Source: Desulfatiglans sp. (GTDB lineage Bacteria > Desulfobacterota > DSM-4660 > Desulfatiglandales > HGW-15). From it: a stretch of 44,417 nt of DNA. How positions within the stretch are numbered: the stretch's first letter is position 1; each line of letters begins with the position of its first letter. The translations under genes were made by a program, and so were the position numbers. Location: NCBI GenBank assembly GCA_012513605.1, contig JAAZBV010000033.1:1-44417 (forward strand). Reading direction: 5' to 3'. The notes under the pieces were generated by a model, which worked only from the letters and a program-made list of their open reading frames with translations, was not told where the DNA came from and made no database searches. Below, piece after piece: positions 1 to 8,146 of the stretch.

Positions 1-92
1 TCAGGTTTCAGGTCTCAGCCCTCAACCCTCTCATCAGGTTTCAGGTCTCAGCCCTCAGCCCTCCTCTCCGGTTTCAGGCATCAGGTCTCTGT
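1..92. repeat. Tandem intergenic repeat block 1 (CAGGTTTCAGGTCTCAGCC family)
   Basis: The first ~90 bases consist of variants of a ~20-bp unit, CAGGTTTCAGGTCTCAGCCC, separated by short CCTC-rich spacers. The same unit recurs in opposite orientation at 1431-1534 and in direct orientation at 1945-2074. The block is cut by the window edge. It has no coding character here. Translated repeats of this type (QVSG-like) are familiar to me from environmental bacterial genomes, but I know of no assigned function. Confidence 0.8.
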
Positions 93-124
93 TCATGTAT
101 TAATAACAATTTGCTAAAAACCCT

Positions 125-136
125 ATTGTATACAAT
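125..136. promoter_or_regulatory. 12-bp perfect palindrome upstream of MNT gene
   Basis: ATTGTATACAAT is a perfect palindrome 19 bp before the start of the nucleotidyltransferase gene at 155. Such a short dyad in front of a toxin-antitoxin-type operon could be an operator. No convincing -35/-10 pair with normal spacing could be placed around it, so the role is a guess. Confidence 0.3.
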
Positions 137-154
137 ACCAAGCTATGATATTTT

Positions 155-481
155 ATGGGCATGGAAAAAAACGAAATTATAAAAGAAATTGAAAAAATTT
201 TCGATCAACTAATCAAAAAATATAATTCTTTAAAAATAATCTTATTTGGATCTGCAGGACGTGGAGAATATGAAAAATTAAATGATCTTGATTTTTTGAT
301 AATAAAAGAAAATGTGCCATCACAAGGTCTGGATAGAATGAGGGAACTGGATGATTTAATAGAAAGAGATATTGCTGCAGATATGTTAGTGTATCGTCCT
401 GAAGAATTCGAAGAGCGAATCAAGCTTGGCGATCCCTTTATTAAAACAATTCTTGATGAAGGTCGCGTTTTATATGGCTGA
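155..481 (+). CDS. MntA-like minimal nucleotidyltransferase (antitoxin type)
   Basis: A 108-residue protein with the nucleotidyltransferase signature GSAGRGEYEKLNDLDFLI (about residues 32-49): the GSxxRG loop followed by a DxD-type metal-binding pair. In the MNT/HEPN family such proteins AMPylate the partner HEPN ribonuclease and so act as antitoxins. An alternative start lies two codons in (161). The stop codon overlaps the ATG of the next small frame at 474, the usual translational coupling to a HEPN partner, but here that partner is truncated after 27 residues. The module is therefore probably non-functional as a pair. Family call is firm; activity is inferred. Confidence 0.85.
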   Translation: MGMEKNEIIKEIEKIFDQLIKKYNSLKIILFGSAGRGEYEKLNDLDFLIIKENVPSQGLDRMRELDDLIERDIAADMLVYRPEEFEERIKLGDPFIKTILDEGRVLYG

Positions 482-557
482 TCCGAAGGTAATCAAAGAA
501 TGGTTAGATAAAGTTGATGAAGACTTTGAATTCGCCAGTTTAAAGAGACTCATATAA
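474..557 (+). pseudogene. Truncated HEPN-domain gene (partner of the MNT at 155)
   Basis: ATG at 474 overlaps the upstream stop and opens a 27-codon frame whose first ~22 residues (starting MADPKVIKEWLDKVDEDFEF) look like the N-terminus of HEPN-domain proteins, which are normally around 120-140 residues. After FAS the sequence departs (LKRLI) and stops. The four-helix core and the catalytic R-x4-6-H motif are absent. The most likely explanation is an internal deletion that removed most of the HEPN gene, with the next MNT/HEPN module starting only 16 bp later. I cannot exclude that a short peptide is still made. Confidence 0.6.
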
Positions 558-573
558 CAAATCAGGAAAAAAT

Positions 574-960
574 ATGGCAAAAACCACATTGGAAATACCC
601 CGGGAAGAATGGAGAAAATATAATCCTTCCCTTATTATGAGCCAAAATTCATATAGTGATGCTGAAGTTGAACAGCAGAAGCTTGATGCATGGCAAATCG
701 CAAGAAAAGCATCTCATTTACTTAAAAAAAACTATAGTGCCAAAAAGGTCTTATTAATTGGTTCTCTAGCAAGAGAATCAGGATATCATTTACATTCTGA
801 TATTGATATCGCTGTTTCAGGTATAGCCCCTGAGAAATTTTATTCCGCTGTTGCTGAAATAATCGGATTATCTCCTCTTTTTAAAATTGATCTGATCGAT
901 ATTGATGATTGCAACCCCGGCCTAAAAAAAGCTATCGAGGTCGAAGGCCACTTGATATGA
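574..960 (+). CDS. Nucleotidyltransferase domain protein (MNT, second module)
   Basis: A 128-residue protein. After an N-terminal extension of about 55 residues it carries the nucleotidyltransferase core, with GSLARES and then HSDIDIAV (around residues 63-80), giving the GSxxR loop and D-x-D metal ligands. A further acidic stretch, KIDLIDIDD, could provide the third acidic residue. The gene overlaps the following HEPN-like gene by an ATGA junction (957-960), so the two are translationally coupled like MntA/HepT pairs, in which the nucleotidyltransferase neutralises the RNase by AMPylation. This copy appears complete, unlike the module just upstream. Confidence 0.8.
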   Translation: MAKTTLEIPREEWRKYNPSLIMSQNSYSDAEVEQQKLDAWQIARKASHLLKKNYSAKKVLLIGSLARESGYHLHSDIDIAVSGIAPEKFYSAVAEIIGLSPLFKIDLIDIDDCNPGLKKAIEVEGHLI

Positions 961-1427
961 ATTCTATCATACAACAGACCTCATTACGTATAAGATCTGG
1001 AGTTGAAGATCTTGAGGTTCTTGCACATAGAATTAATGAAGGTTGGGCAAAGGCAGAACATAACGCTGACACATACTATCTTGATAGCGTCGCGCTCAAT
1101 CTTCATGGTTTTTATACAGGTTTGGAGCGTTTATTTGAAATAATTGTGACAAATATAGATGGGACCATTCCAGAAGGTGAAAATTGGCACCAGCAGTTAC
1201 TTAAACAAGTTTCAAAAGAATTGCCTAAAATAAGACCTGCGATTATTTCAAAATCCAGTTTTTTAGATCTTAATGAATTACGAGGATTCCGGCATGTAGT
1301 AAGAAATGTTTATACCTTCAATTTTAATCCATCAAAAATTAAAACCATCGTCGAAAAAATACCAGATTTATTTAGCAGCTTGAAGGCGGAATTAACCGCT
1401 TTCGCTGATTTTCTTGATGATGCCTAA
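957..1427 (+). CDS. HepT-like HEPN protein (putative ribonuclease toxin)
   Basis: A 156-residue helical protein beginning MNSIIQQTSLRIRSGVEDLE; ATG 957 overlaps the TGA of the nucleotidyltransferase gene. Its C-terminal half contains LRGFRHVVRNVYTF, which resembles the R-x-x-R-H-x-x-R-x-x-Y region of the larger HepT-like family. In relatives as I remember them the last part usually reads RHxY; here it is RNVY, so one catalytic His may be replaced by Asn, although a His remains in FRH. The gene pairs with the nucleotidyltransferase at 574. A longer in-frame start at 909 is unlikely because it overlaps the partner by 52 bp. Confidence 0.7.
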   Translation: MNSIIQQTSLRIRSGVEDLEVLAHRINEGWAKAEHNADTYYLDSVALNLHGFYTGLERLFEIIVTNIDGTIPEGENWHQQLLKQVSKELPKIRPAIISKSSFLDLNELRGFRHVVRNVYTFNFNPSKIKTIVEKIPDLFSSLKAELTAFADFLDDA

Positions 1428-1430
1428 AAA

Positions 1431-1534
1431 GAGGGATGAGGGGTGAGACCTGAAACCTGAAAGGTGAGACAGGAAACTTGAAACCTGAGAGGAGAGACCT
1501 GAAACCTGAAACTGGAGACTGGAAACCTGAGATA
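1431..1534. repeat. Tandem intergenic repeat block 2 (inverted orientation)
   Basis: GAGACCTGAAACCTGA-type units repeat several times with small variations (GGTGAGACC, AGGAGAGACC, ACTGGAGACTGG). This is the reverse complement of the unit in blocks 1 and 3. The block starts a few bases after the HepT-like stop and ends just before the ribosome-binding region of the four-helix-bundle gene, so it fills the whole intergenic space. Confidence 0.8.
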
Positions 1535-1554
1535 AGAAAGGTGAAAGAAATATA

Positions 1555-1929
1555 GTGGAGAAAGCTGAAGACAGAAAAGAGATTTTGAGGCAGAGGACAA
1601 AGAAATATGCCTCTGCTGTTATTCGATTATACTGTGAGTTACCCAAAAACCGAATGGAGTGTCAGGTTATAGGGAAACAACTTCTAAGATCAGGCACCTC
1701 TGTAGCTGCAAACTATCGTGAAGCATCAAGAGCAAGAAGCAATGCAGAATTTATCTCCAAAATTGAAATATGTGTACAGGAAGCAGAGGAAACCATGCTA
1801 TGGCTTGAACTCCTTCGAGATGATTGCGCCATTATATCTGATAAGCTTGACTGGTTATTTGATGAATCTAACCAACTGATTTCCATATTTGTAACCATGT
1901 CAAAAAATGTAAAGATGAGATGTAAATAA
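1555..1929 (+). CDS. Four-helix-bundle protein (23S rRNA intervening-sequence/S23 family)
   Basis: 124 residues with a GTG start at 1555 (preceded by GAAAGAAATATA). The segment around residues 39-60, with KQLLRSGTSVAANYREASRA, is the diagnostic motif of the small four-helix-bundle family found inside 23S rRNA intervening sequences and, as a paralogue, as the Avd accessory protein of diversity-generating retroelements. Here it stands alone between blocks of the local tandem repeat, with neither rRNA nor a retroelement variable region next to it. Its function is unknown. The stop overlaps the ATG of the following frame (TAATG, 1927-1931). Confidence 0.8.
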   Translation: MEKAEDRKEILRQRTKKYASAVIRLYCELPKNRMECQVIGKQLLRSGTSVAANYREASRARSNAEFISKIEICVQEAEETMLWLELLRDDCAIISDKLDWLFDESNQLISIFVTMSKNVKMRCK

Positions 1930-2237
1930 TGGAAAATGATTTACCTCAGGTTTCAGGTCTCAGCCCTCATTCTTCAACTCAGGTCTCAGGTCTCAGCCCT
2001 CATTCTTCAACTCAGGTCTCAGGTCTCAGCCCTCAGGTTTCTCCTCCGGTTTCCGGTCTCAGCCCTCATCCCTCCGACGACGTCCTCATCCGAGTCGAAA
2101 ACGTCTCAAAAAAATTCTGCCGGAGCCTGAAAAAATCACTCTGGTACGGCATGAAGGATTTGGGAAGTGAACTGATAGGCCGCTCACACGAAGAGAATGA
2201 TGACCTCCGCCCTGATGAATTCTGGGCAGGGACTTAA
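1929..2237 (+). pseudogene. N-terminal stub of polysaccharide ABC-transporter ATPase fused to translated repeats
   Basis: A 102-residue frame. Residues ~7-48 are translated tandem repeat (QVSGLSPHSST and variants). From about residue 49 the sequence is typical of the N-terminus of Wzt/TagH-type ATPases that export O-antigen or teichoic-acid-like polymers (VLIRVENVSKKFCRSLKKSL, then DLRPDEFWA). In intact relatives this leads straight into the Walker A loop. Here the frame ends at EFWAGT-stop, before any nucleotide-binding motif. It is therefore a broken gene carrying repeat DNA at its 5' end. The overlap with the upstream stop may be accidental. Confidence 0.75.
1945..2074. repeat. Tandem repeat block 3, in frame inside the ATPase stub
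   Basis: Units of CTCAGGTCTCAGGTCTCAGCCCTCATTCTTCAA-type sequence recur with a 33-bp period (11 codons), then degenerate into CCTCCGGTTTCCGG variants. The period keeps the reading frame, giving the 11-residue peptide QVSGLSPHSST. Because the spacers are also repeated, this is not a CRISPR array. Same family as the blocks at 1-92 and 1431-1534. Confidence 0.85.
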
Positions 2238-2347
2238 GATATTACAATAATATAACATAGATTAATATATGCCAGTGAAAAACGCTAAAAGTCTTTTTCT
2301 TTTATATGTCCCTACCCCAATGAAAATAACTCGTAACCTTCTACACT

Positions 2348-3832
2348 ATGTCATTTTTCGCCCCTCAACATCCCAATACTGATCTAAAAAAACAGTCACT
2401 GCGCGGCGGCGCGGTCACCCTTACATCACAGTCTCTTTCCTTAGTGATACATTTAGGGTCAACAATGATCCTGGCACGAATTCTGTCGCCTCAGGATTAC
2501 GGCATTATCGCAATGGTAGCTGCGATAACAGGATTTGCAGGGGTCTTCAGTGACCTCGGGCTGTCCACAGCTACGATCCAAAGAGATAAAATCAGTCACG
2601 AGCAGGTAAGTAACCTGTTCTGGATTAATGCAGGGCTAGGATTAATCATAACCCTGGTCGTGGCATCACTCTCCCCTGCGGTAGCGTGGTTTTACCACAC
2701 ACCTCAGCTTGTTTGGGTTACTGTGGTTCTTTCAATGAACTTTATGATCACTGGGCTGGGGGTACAGCATCAAGCACTTCTTACACGCCAGATGAGGTTT
2801 TTTAGCCTAGCTAAAATCCATATTTTTTCAATGCTTTTGGGAATTGGAATTGCTATTTTGATGGCGCTTCATGGCTACCGCTACTGGGCGCTTGTCTTTA
2901 ATACCATCACTTTATCTGCCAGCAATACATTCTGTCTATGGTTGGTTGCCAGGTGGCAGCCCTGTTTGCCCAAACACAAAACAGGGATTCGACCTATGAT
3001 TCGTTTCGGATCGGATATCGCAGGTTTTAATACAATTAACTTTTTTGCCAGAAATCTCGATAATATCCTCATCGGCCGTTACCACGGTAGCGGCCCGCTG
3101 GGTTTTTACAGTAAAGCTTACCAGCTTTTGATGATGCCCATCACCAATTTTAGGGCTCCTCTTGACAAAGTTGCGCTACCTGCTATGAGCCGTCTTCAGA
3201 ATGATCATGAGCGATTCCGTGATTATTACATGGAGTATTTATCGATCCTTTCTTTTATCTATATGCCTCTGGTCACTTTCATGTTCGTTTGTTCTGATAA
3301 CATAATAAAAATCATTCTAGGACCTCAATGGATTAAGGCTGGTGAAATATTCAGGATTCTAGCAATCGCAGCCTTAATCCAGCCTGTAGGTTCATCACGT
3401 GGGTTGGTTTTGCTATCCACGGGGCAAAGTCGAAAATATCTTTTCCAGGGTGTCACAGTGGCTTTAATAATTAGCCTAGCCATTGTTCTTGGAGTATCTA
3501 AAGGGGCAAAAGGAGTTGCATGGGCTTATGCAATTTCTGTGTACGCCGTGCTTTTCCCTTCTTTATTTTTTTCCTACAAAAACACATCCATTCATATAGG
3601 CCATTTTTTAGAAGCGATTAAGCAACCCTTTGCTGCGAGTTTAGCTATGGGTGTAATATGTTATTTACTTTTATCAAAAATTAGAATTTTTGGAGATATG
3701 GCCAGCTTAGTTATATGTTTGATAACAGGTATTCTCAGCTATCTTGGGCTGATAATTTTCTTTTCAAGAGGGTTGAAAAACTTACTTAAGTATTACGAAT
3801 ATAGCAAGTTAATGTTTAAAAATATTCATTAG
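2348..3832 (+). CDS. Wzx-type oligosaccharide flippase (MATE/PST superfamily)
   Basis: 494 residues, highly hydrophobic, with about 12-14 predicted membrane segments. The N-terminus reads LKKQSLRGGAVTLTSQ, followed by ARILSPQDYGIIAMV and GVFSDLGLSTATIQ. These are characteristic of the lipopolysaccharide-biosynthesis flippases (WzxC/RfbX-like) that turn undecaprenyl-linked repeat units across the inner membrane. The length matches the family. It opens a plus-strand polysaccharide cluster and lies about 110 bp after the remnant of an ABC-exporter ATPase, i.e. next to debris of the alternative export route. No wzy polymerase is recognisable in the window. Confidence 0.9.
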   Translation: MSFFAPQHPNTDLKKQSLRGGAVTLTSQSLSLVIHLGSTMILARILSPQDYGIIAMVAAITGFAGVFSDLGLSTATIQRDKISHEQVSNLFWINAGLGLIITLVVASLSPAVAWFYHTPQLVWVTVVLSMNFMITGLGVQHQALLTRQMRFFSLAKIHIFSMLLGIGIAILMALHGYRYWALVFNTITLSASNTFCLWLVARWQPCLPKHKTGIRPMIRFGSDIAGFNTINFFARNLDNILIGRYHGSGPLGFYSKAYQLLMMPITNFRAPLDKVALPAMSRLQNDHERFRDYYMEYLSILSFIYMPLVTFMFVCSDNIIKIILGPQWIKAGEIFRILAIAALIQPVGSSRGLVLLSTGQSRKYLFQGVTVALIISLAIVLGVSKGAKGVAWAYAISVYAVLFPSLFFSYKNTSIHIGHFLEAIKQPFAASLAMGVICYLLLSKIRIFGDMASLVICLITGILSYLGLIIFFSRGLKNLLKYYEYSKLMFKNIH

Positions 3833-3878
3833 CCATTTAAGAAAATCTTTATTTAAAACGCCCAAAATAGCAGGCAAC

Positions 3879-4832
3879 ATGAGCAATTCATTACTATTTG
3901 ACAGTAGGATAAAATTCTATGATTTATCCACACTGGTAAAGCAGCAGAGAGTTCCAAAATCCAAAACAATTCAATTTTATTCGGCTGTTAACAATATTGG
4001 GAATTACACTCCCATACTTGGAATTCGTAAAATAATTCAGACACATCCGGATACATGGAACATCCATGACAAAAATATTGATTTTAAATTTATTAATGAA
4101 AATTATACACATGCTATTATAGGAGGAGCCGGGCTGCTTCATCCCTGTTTCTCATCTTTTTGGCGAAAATATGCAGAAGAATGCAGGCTCCCCACTGTAA
4201 TTTGGGGAGTAGGCATATGTTTACCTCTATATTCTACAGGGTGGGAAAAAGAAGATAAGAAAAAAGTCAGAGCAGTCTTTTCTCAGGCAGACTTGGTTAA
4301 TGTAAGAGATGAAATAACTGTGGACTATTTCGATATCAAAAACGCAAATATAGGACCATGTCCCACAATAGCCTATTTATCGGATTTTCTTACTTATAAA
4401 CACCCTTCTAAACATCTCCTATACAGTTTTCATGATGAAATTCTTTCAAGCGATAAATCTGAAATATTATACAAACAGATACAAACTAAAACAAAGTCTA
4501 CCGTATTAAGAACAGACAATATTCAGTATAGATTCCAAGGTATTCAAAAAATACTAAAGAAATTATACTGCAAGAGTTCTCTTGTAGTATCTACCCGTCT
4601 ACATGGAGCAATCTTCGCTTATGGGCTTGGAATACCTTATATCGTTTTTCCTGTTGATAATAAAATAATAGATTTTCAAAAAATTTATAAGAATGGACTA
4701 ATTATTGGTATTGAGGAGTTTGATAATATTAAGGATTTAGATGCTATTTGTAATAACATTAAGATCAACGAAATTAGACTCGATTCGGTCTTAAACTTTG
4801 GTAAACTAGTAAAAGAATGGTTGACACTCTAG
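3879..4832 (+). CDS. Polysaccharide pyruvyl transferase family protein
   Basis: 317 residues. The pattern fits the PF04230 family (CsaB/WcaK-like): an N-terminal NNIGNYTPILGIRKII motif, a central IIGGAGLLHPCF with PTVIWGVGICLP, and a C-terminal SLVVSTRLHGAIFAYGLGIP, which contains the conserved S/T-R-x-H-G. Members transfer ketal-linked pyruvate from phosphoenolpyruvate to sugars of exopolysaccharides or S-layer polymers. The exact acceptor cannot be told. It lies 46 bp after the flippase, probably in the same transcript. No signal peptide; cytoplasmic. Confidence 0.85.
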   Translation: MSNSLLFDSRIKFYDLSTLVKQQRVPKSKTIQFYSAVNNIGNYTPILGIRKIIQTHPDTWNIHDKNIDFKFINENYTHAIIGGAGLLHPCFSSFWRKYAEECRLPTVIWGVGICLPLYSTGWEKEDKKKVRAVFSQADLVNVRDEITVDYFDIKNANIGPCPTIAYLSDFLTYKHPSKHLLYSFHDEILSSDKSEILYKQIQTKTKSTVLRTDNIQYRFQGIQKILKKLYCKSSLVVSTRLHGAIFAYGLGIPYIVFPVDNKIIDFQKIYKNGLIIGIEEFDNIKDLDAICNNIKINEIRLDSVLNFGKLVKEWLTL

Positions 4833-4889
4833 AAAGTATCAGAAAAATATTCTAAAAAATATTTAGCGACTTTAATACGAGGAAATCAA

Positions 4890-5705
4890 TTGAGAGTTAT
4901 CGTTTCACTAACCAGCACATTTGAAAGATCTCATATGCTATTTTATGGTATACAATCTATCTTGAAGCAGTCAGTGAAACCTGATCTAATATTGATAAAT
5001 CTTTCTAAAGATTCCTATCTCAGTGACATCGGTTTTAAGGCTATACCTGACTGGTTGATAAATCCTAATATAAAAATAAATATAGTTGAAAATACCGGGT
5101 CATACAGAAAGTTACTTCCAGCGTTAGAATTTGCTGATGATAAGGACCTTATCGTTACTGCGGATGATGATATTCTGTATGCTACGAATTGGCTTAAAAA
5201 CCTTTTGAAATTTTCAACTTCAGAGCCAGATTCAATAGTCTGCTGCAGAGCACGACTTATGAAAAAAAATATTATCAGAAACTGGCAGAATTATACAAAA
5301 TGGGATTTGATCAATGAGAAAATGAAAGGAAATAATATCCTGCCAACAGGAGGTGCTGGTGCTGTTTACAAAAAAAAATTATTGGATGTTGATTTTTTGT
5401 CTGATCATATGTTTTTAGAAATTGCACCCACTACCGATGACCTCTGGTTTCGAATGGCCAGTTTAAGGATGAACACACCGGTTGCAGTATTTCCTGAGAT
5501 AGGTTATCAGAATATATATTTATTACATAGATTAGGACTTGAACAGGAAAATATTTTAAAACCAAAAAATGCTTCTGTTTCATTTTATTTCCCCTTTTAT
5601 AAAAAATGGATGAAGTTTTTAGACTATATTGGAAAAAACCAGTCAAAAAATGATTTTGCCTGGGCTTCTATTTGTAAATATAGCCAGTCAGTGCAAGGCA
5701 AATAG
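4890..5705 (+). CDS. GT2-like glycosyltransferase (GT-A fold)
   Basis: 271 residues from a TTG start (4890) preceded by ACGAGGAAATCAA. Begins RVIVSLTSTFERSHMLFYGI and contains the nucleotide-sugar/metal motif TADDDILYATNWLKNLL around residues 91-107, with the DDD acting as the DxD. A downstream PTGGAGAVYKKKLLD and PTTDDLWF resemble the acceptor-side region of GT-A enzymes. This fits a family of glycosyltransferases in polysaccharide clusters whose sugar specificity is unknown. It follows the pyruvyltransferase by 57 bp. Confidence 0.75.
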   Translation: MRVIVSLTSTFERSHMLFYGIQSILKQSVKPDLILINLSKDSYLSDIGFKAIPDWLINPNIKINIVENTGSYRKLLPALEFADDKDLIVTADDDILYATNWLKNLLKFSTSEPDSIVCCRARLMKKNIIRNWQNYTKWDLINEKMKGNNILPTGGAGAVYKKKLLDVDFLSDHMFLEIAPTTDDLWFRMASLRMNTPVAVFPEIGYQNIYLLHRLGLEQENILKPKNASVSFYFPFYKKWMKFLDYIGKNQSKNDFAWASICKYSQSVQGK

Positions 5706-5888
5706 GATCTGACATTATTCCTTTGTTATTATGTGCAAAAAACTACCCGAAATATTATCATTTTCGATCCAAGCTATTGGCCGAACATTTTTTGGGGTAT
5801 AAAGTTAGATATATTCAAATAATTTATTACCCCTACAAACTTTTTAAGTAATGACTTACACATCTGCATCTGGACTAATAACAAATAA
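5706..5888. other. Intergenic region with stop-free remnant frame
   Basis: 183 bp between two glycosyltransferase genes. On the plus strand a frame free of stops from about 5684 to 5858 encodes a protein-like stretch (IIPLLLCAKNYPKYYHFRSK, then LLAEHFLGYKVRYIQIIYYP) but has no start codon in its frame. It could be the decayed start of another glycosyltransferase-type gene or chance. No terminator or promoter is evident. Confidence 0.3.
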
Positions 5889-6875
5889 ATGTCTCCTATA
5901 GTTTCAGTAATAATTCCTACTGCTAATCGTCCGCATTATTTGCCCAGAGCCGTAAATAGTGCGTTAGCTGGTATGCAACAAAATGAGATTGAAATCATTG
6001 TAGTGCCAAACGGCCCGGACGAATCCTGGAAAGAATCTCTTAAACCATATAAAAACAACCCTTGTGTAAAAATAATACCAATCCAGGAAGCAAACGCGAA
6101 TATTGCCCGCAATAGAGGCATGGAAGAAGCTCGAGGAGAGTTTTTGAGGTTTTTAGATGATGATGATTACCTTTTTCCAGATAAAGCTATTATCCAGTAC
6201 CAATTAATCAGGACCTCTAACTTTGATATTACATGCGGGGCTATTGATGTCATAAATTCGTATGGTAAGATTATTCGGACGTTAAAACCTCCTGAATTTA
6301 ATGACTTTTGTGAATCAATAACATCTCCCATTGGATTTCATTTAATTCACGCATATGTATATCGAAAGAATGCTATCCAGGGGCTTACTTGGGACCCTCA
6401 TATCAAGAGTCGTCAAGATGTTTTTTGGCTTTTTAAACTATGTCAAACAAAGGAAGTAAAATATATAAAGCTAAATGAAGCTGTCGGTGTATGGCAACAT
6501 CACTGGGGTACTCGTATTTCTACAAAACAGGATATTAATGATGCAAATCGTATAACTGCAGAAGCATTAATACAAATATTCAAGACACTAGAGAAAACCG
6601 ATCGATTAACAGAAGGGCGGCGAAGATCCATTGCACAAGGTTTATGGTTCTGCGTACATGCGGCCTTTTTCTTAAGTCCAGTATATTGGGCAAAAATTGC
6701 CAAAGTAGCACGTCATATTGATCCGCAAACAAGACCCATACAACCGATATATCAATGGCCATTATTACGATTTATTGATCCACTCATCATTATGTGGGCT
6801 TTATATCCAAAAAAATTCTTTATGCATTTAAGGCGAAATTATTTTCTTAAGCATAAATCAGATAATTATTGGTAG
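5889..6875 (+). CDS. Glycosyltransferase family 2
   Basis: 328 residues. Classic GT2 start SPIVSVIIPTANRPHYLPRA, then IARNRGMEEARGEFLRFLDD with FLDDDDYLFPDKA providing the DxD metal site (about residues 91-96). The C-terminal third carries a hydrophobic stretch (LWFCVHAAFFLSPVYWAKIA) that may associate with the membrane. In polysaccharide clusters such enzymes add one sugar to the lipid-linked repeat unit on the cytoplasmic face. Sugar and linkage are unknown. Confidence 0.85.
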   Translation: MSPIVSVIIPTANRPHYLPRAVNSALAGMQQNEIEIIVVPNGPDESWKESLKPYKNNPCVKIIPIQEANANIARNRGMEEARGEFLRFLDDDDYLFPDKAIIQYQLIRTSNFDITCGAIDVINSYGKIIRTLKPPEFNDFCESITSPIGFHLIHAYVYRKNAIQGLTWDPHIKSRQDVFWLFKLCQTKEVKYIKLNEAVGVWQHHWGTRISTKQDINDANRITAEALIQIFKTLEKTDRLTEGRRRSIAQGLWFCVHAAFFLSPVYWAKIAKVARHIDPQTRPIQPIYQWPLLRFIDPLIIMWALYPKKFFMHLRRNYFLKHKSDNYW

Positions 6876-7004
6876 GTTTAAACTATCTAATATTATTATC
6901 TTTTCAATAAATATGTAAAAATAGACTACGAAGCATTTTAAATAAATTATTACCCAGCCATCCCGGATTCGTTTGAAAATTTATTTCATGAAAGTATATT
7001 ACTA

Positions 7005-8039
7005 ATGTATGATCAAACTAAAATATCACAATTATCTGTATGCGTAGTAATCCTGGCTTATGGATCGCGAACAGAAAATCTCCGACGAGTTCTTTCAGCT
7101 GTTCTAGATATCGGGGTAGGACATATCATCGTGGTAGCGAATGCCGTGACCTTTGAAACCCATCAAATGCTCAATAATTTTTCAAAGACATATCCAGATT
7201 GTATTGAAATCTTGACATCGTATGAGAATATAGGTTCCGCAGGTGGGTATGCGCTTGGTTTGCGAGCGGCATTTAAAACCTCGTATGATTTTTTTTGGCT
7301 CCTCGATGATGACAATCTTCCTCAAAAAAATGCATTGATGGGTTTGATAAATGCATTTTCATTTCATACGGAAAAGATCAAGAAGGATGGTTTTCTATTG
7401 CTGTCATTCCGTAAATCACTTCCGGAAATGATGTATTACATTCATTCTAAATCTCAAATAATTTACCCAAGGCCAGCGTCTTTTATAGGCTTCCACATAT
7501 TCAACATTTGGAAAGATTTTCTATTGTTTATACAAACAAAAAAAAAGCCTGACACTGCCTTTACAGATCATCACAAAAATAACATTTCATTAAATTTTGC
7601 CCCATATGGAGGATTATTCTTTCATCGAGACGCTGTTAAGATATTGGGGCTCCCAAATCCGCTTTTTTTCCTATACTCGGATGATTTGGCCTACACACTC
7701 AACTTTACCCTAAAAGGTGGCTCTCTGTTTCTGGTACCCGACAGCTGCATAAACGATATTGAACCTCCTTGGAACGCAACCACCAGTAAAACCTTCAACA
7801 TATCAAGGCGATTGAAGGTGATGACAGCGGAAAAAACTTACTATGAGGTACGAAACAGGGTTTATTTAGGCAGAACAATGTTCCCGGGGCATCCATTAAT
7901 ATATTTATTAAATAAGTGGCTATATATTACTATATTAGGAAATTTTGCACTATATTATCGTAGTTGGAAAAGATTCAAGCTGATACTTCGCGCGGTTACT
8001 GATGGCGAGAAAGGTCGTCTGGGCAAACGAATTTTTTGA
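7005..8039 (+). CDS. Glycosyltransferase family 2 (galactofuranosyltransferase-like)
   Basis: 344 residues. N-terminal LSVCVVILAYGSRTENLRRV, followed by ENIGSAGGYALGLRAAF and FFWLLDDDNLPQKNAL, the GT2 donor-binding and DxD elements. The GSAGG plus WLLDDD combination is reminiscent of GlfT-like/rhamnosyltransferase-like GT2 enzymes. A downstream acidic region, FFLYSDDLAYTLN, is positioned where the catalytic base normally lies. It sits between two other GT2 genes in the same orientation, with 129 bp upstream and 107 bp downstream. Donor sugar not determinable. Confidence 0.82.
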   Translation: MYDQTKISQLSVCVVILAYGSRTENLRRVLSAVLDIGVGHIIVVANAVTFETHQMLNNFSKTYPDCIEILTSYENIGSAGGYALGLRAAFKTSYDFFWLLDDDNLPQKNALMGLINAFSFHTEKIKKDGFLLLSFRKSLPEMMYYIHSKSQIIYPRPASFIGFHIFNIWKDFLLFIQTKKKPDTAFTDHHKNNISLNFAPYGGLFFHRDAVKILGLPNPLFFLYSDDLAYTLNFTLKGGSLFLVPDSCINDIEPPWNATTSKTFNISRRLKVMTAEKTYYEVRNRVYLGRTMFPGHPLIYLLNKWLYITILGNFALYYRSWKRFKLILRAVTDGEKGRLGKRIF

Positions 8040-8146
8040 AATAAAAAGTAGAAAGGTATCAAATTCACTTAACACTTTGAACGCTCAAAGGTTCTTGCTG
8101 GCAATAAAATGCAGACCTTCTTAAAGAAAAATCGTAAATACTTATT

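Noticed and set aside
1945-2074. Regularly spaced repeats resembling a CRISPR array
   Set aside because: The spacers are as repeated as the units, the period is 33 bp without unique spacers, there are no cas genes, and the same units occur as irregular blocks nearby.
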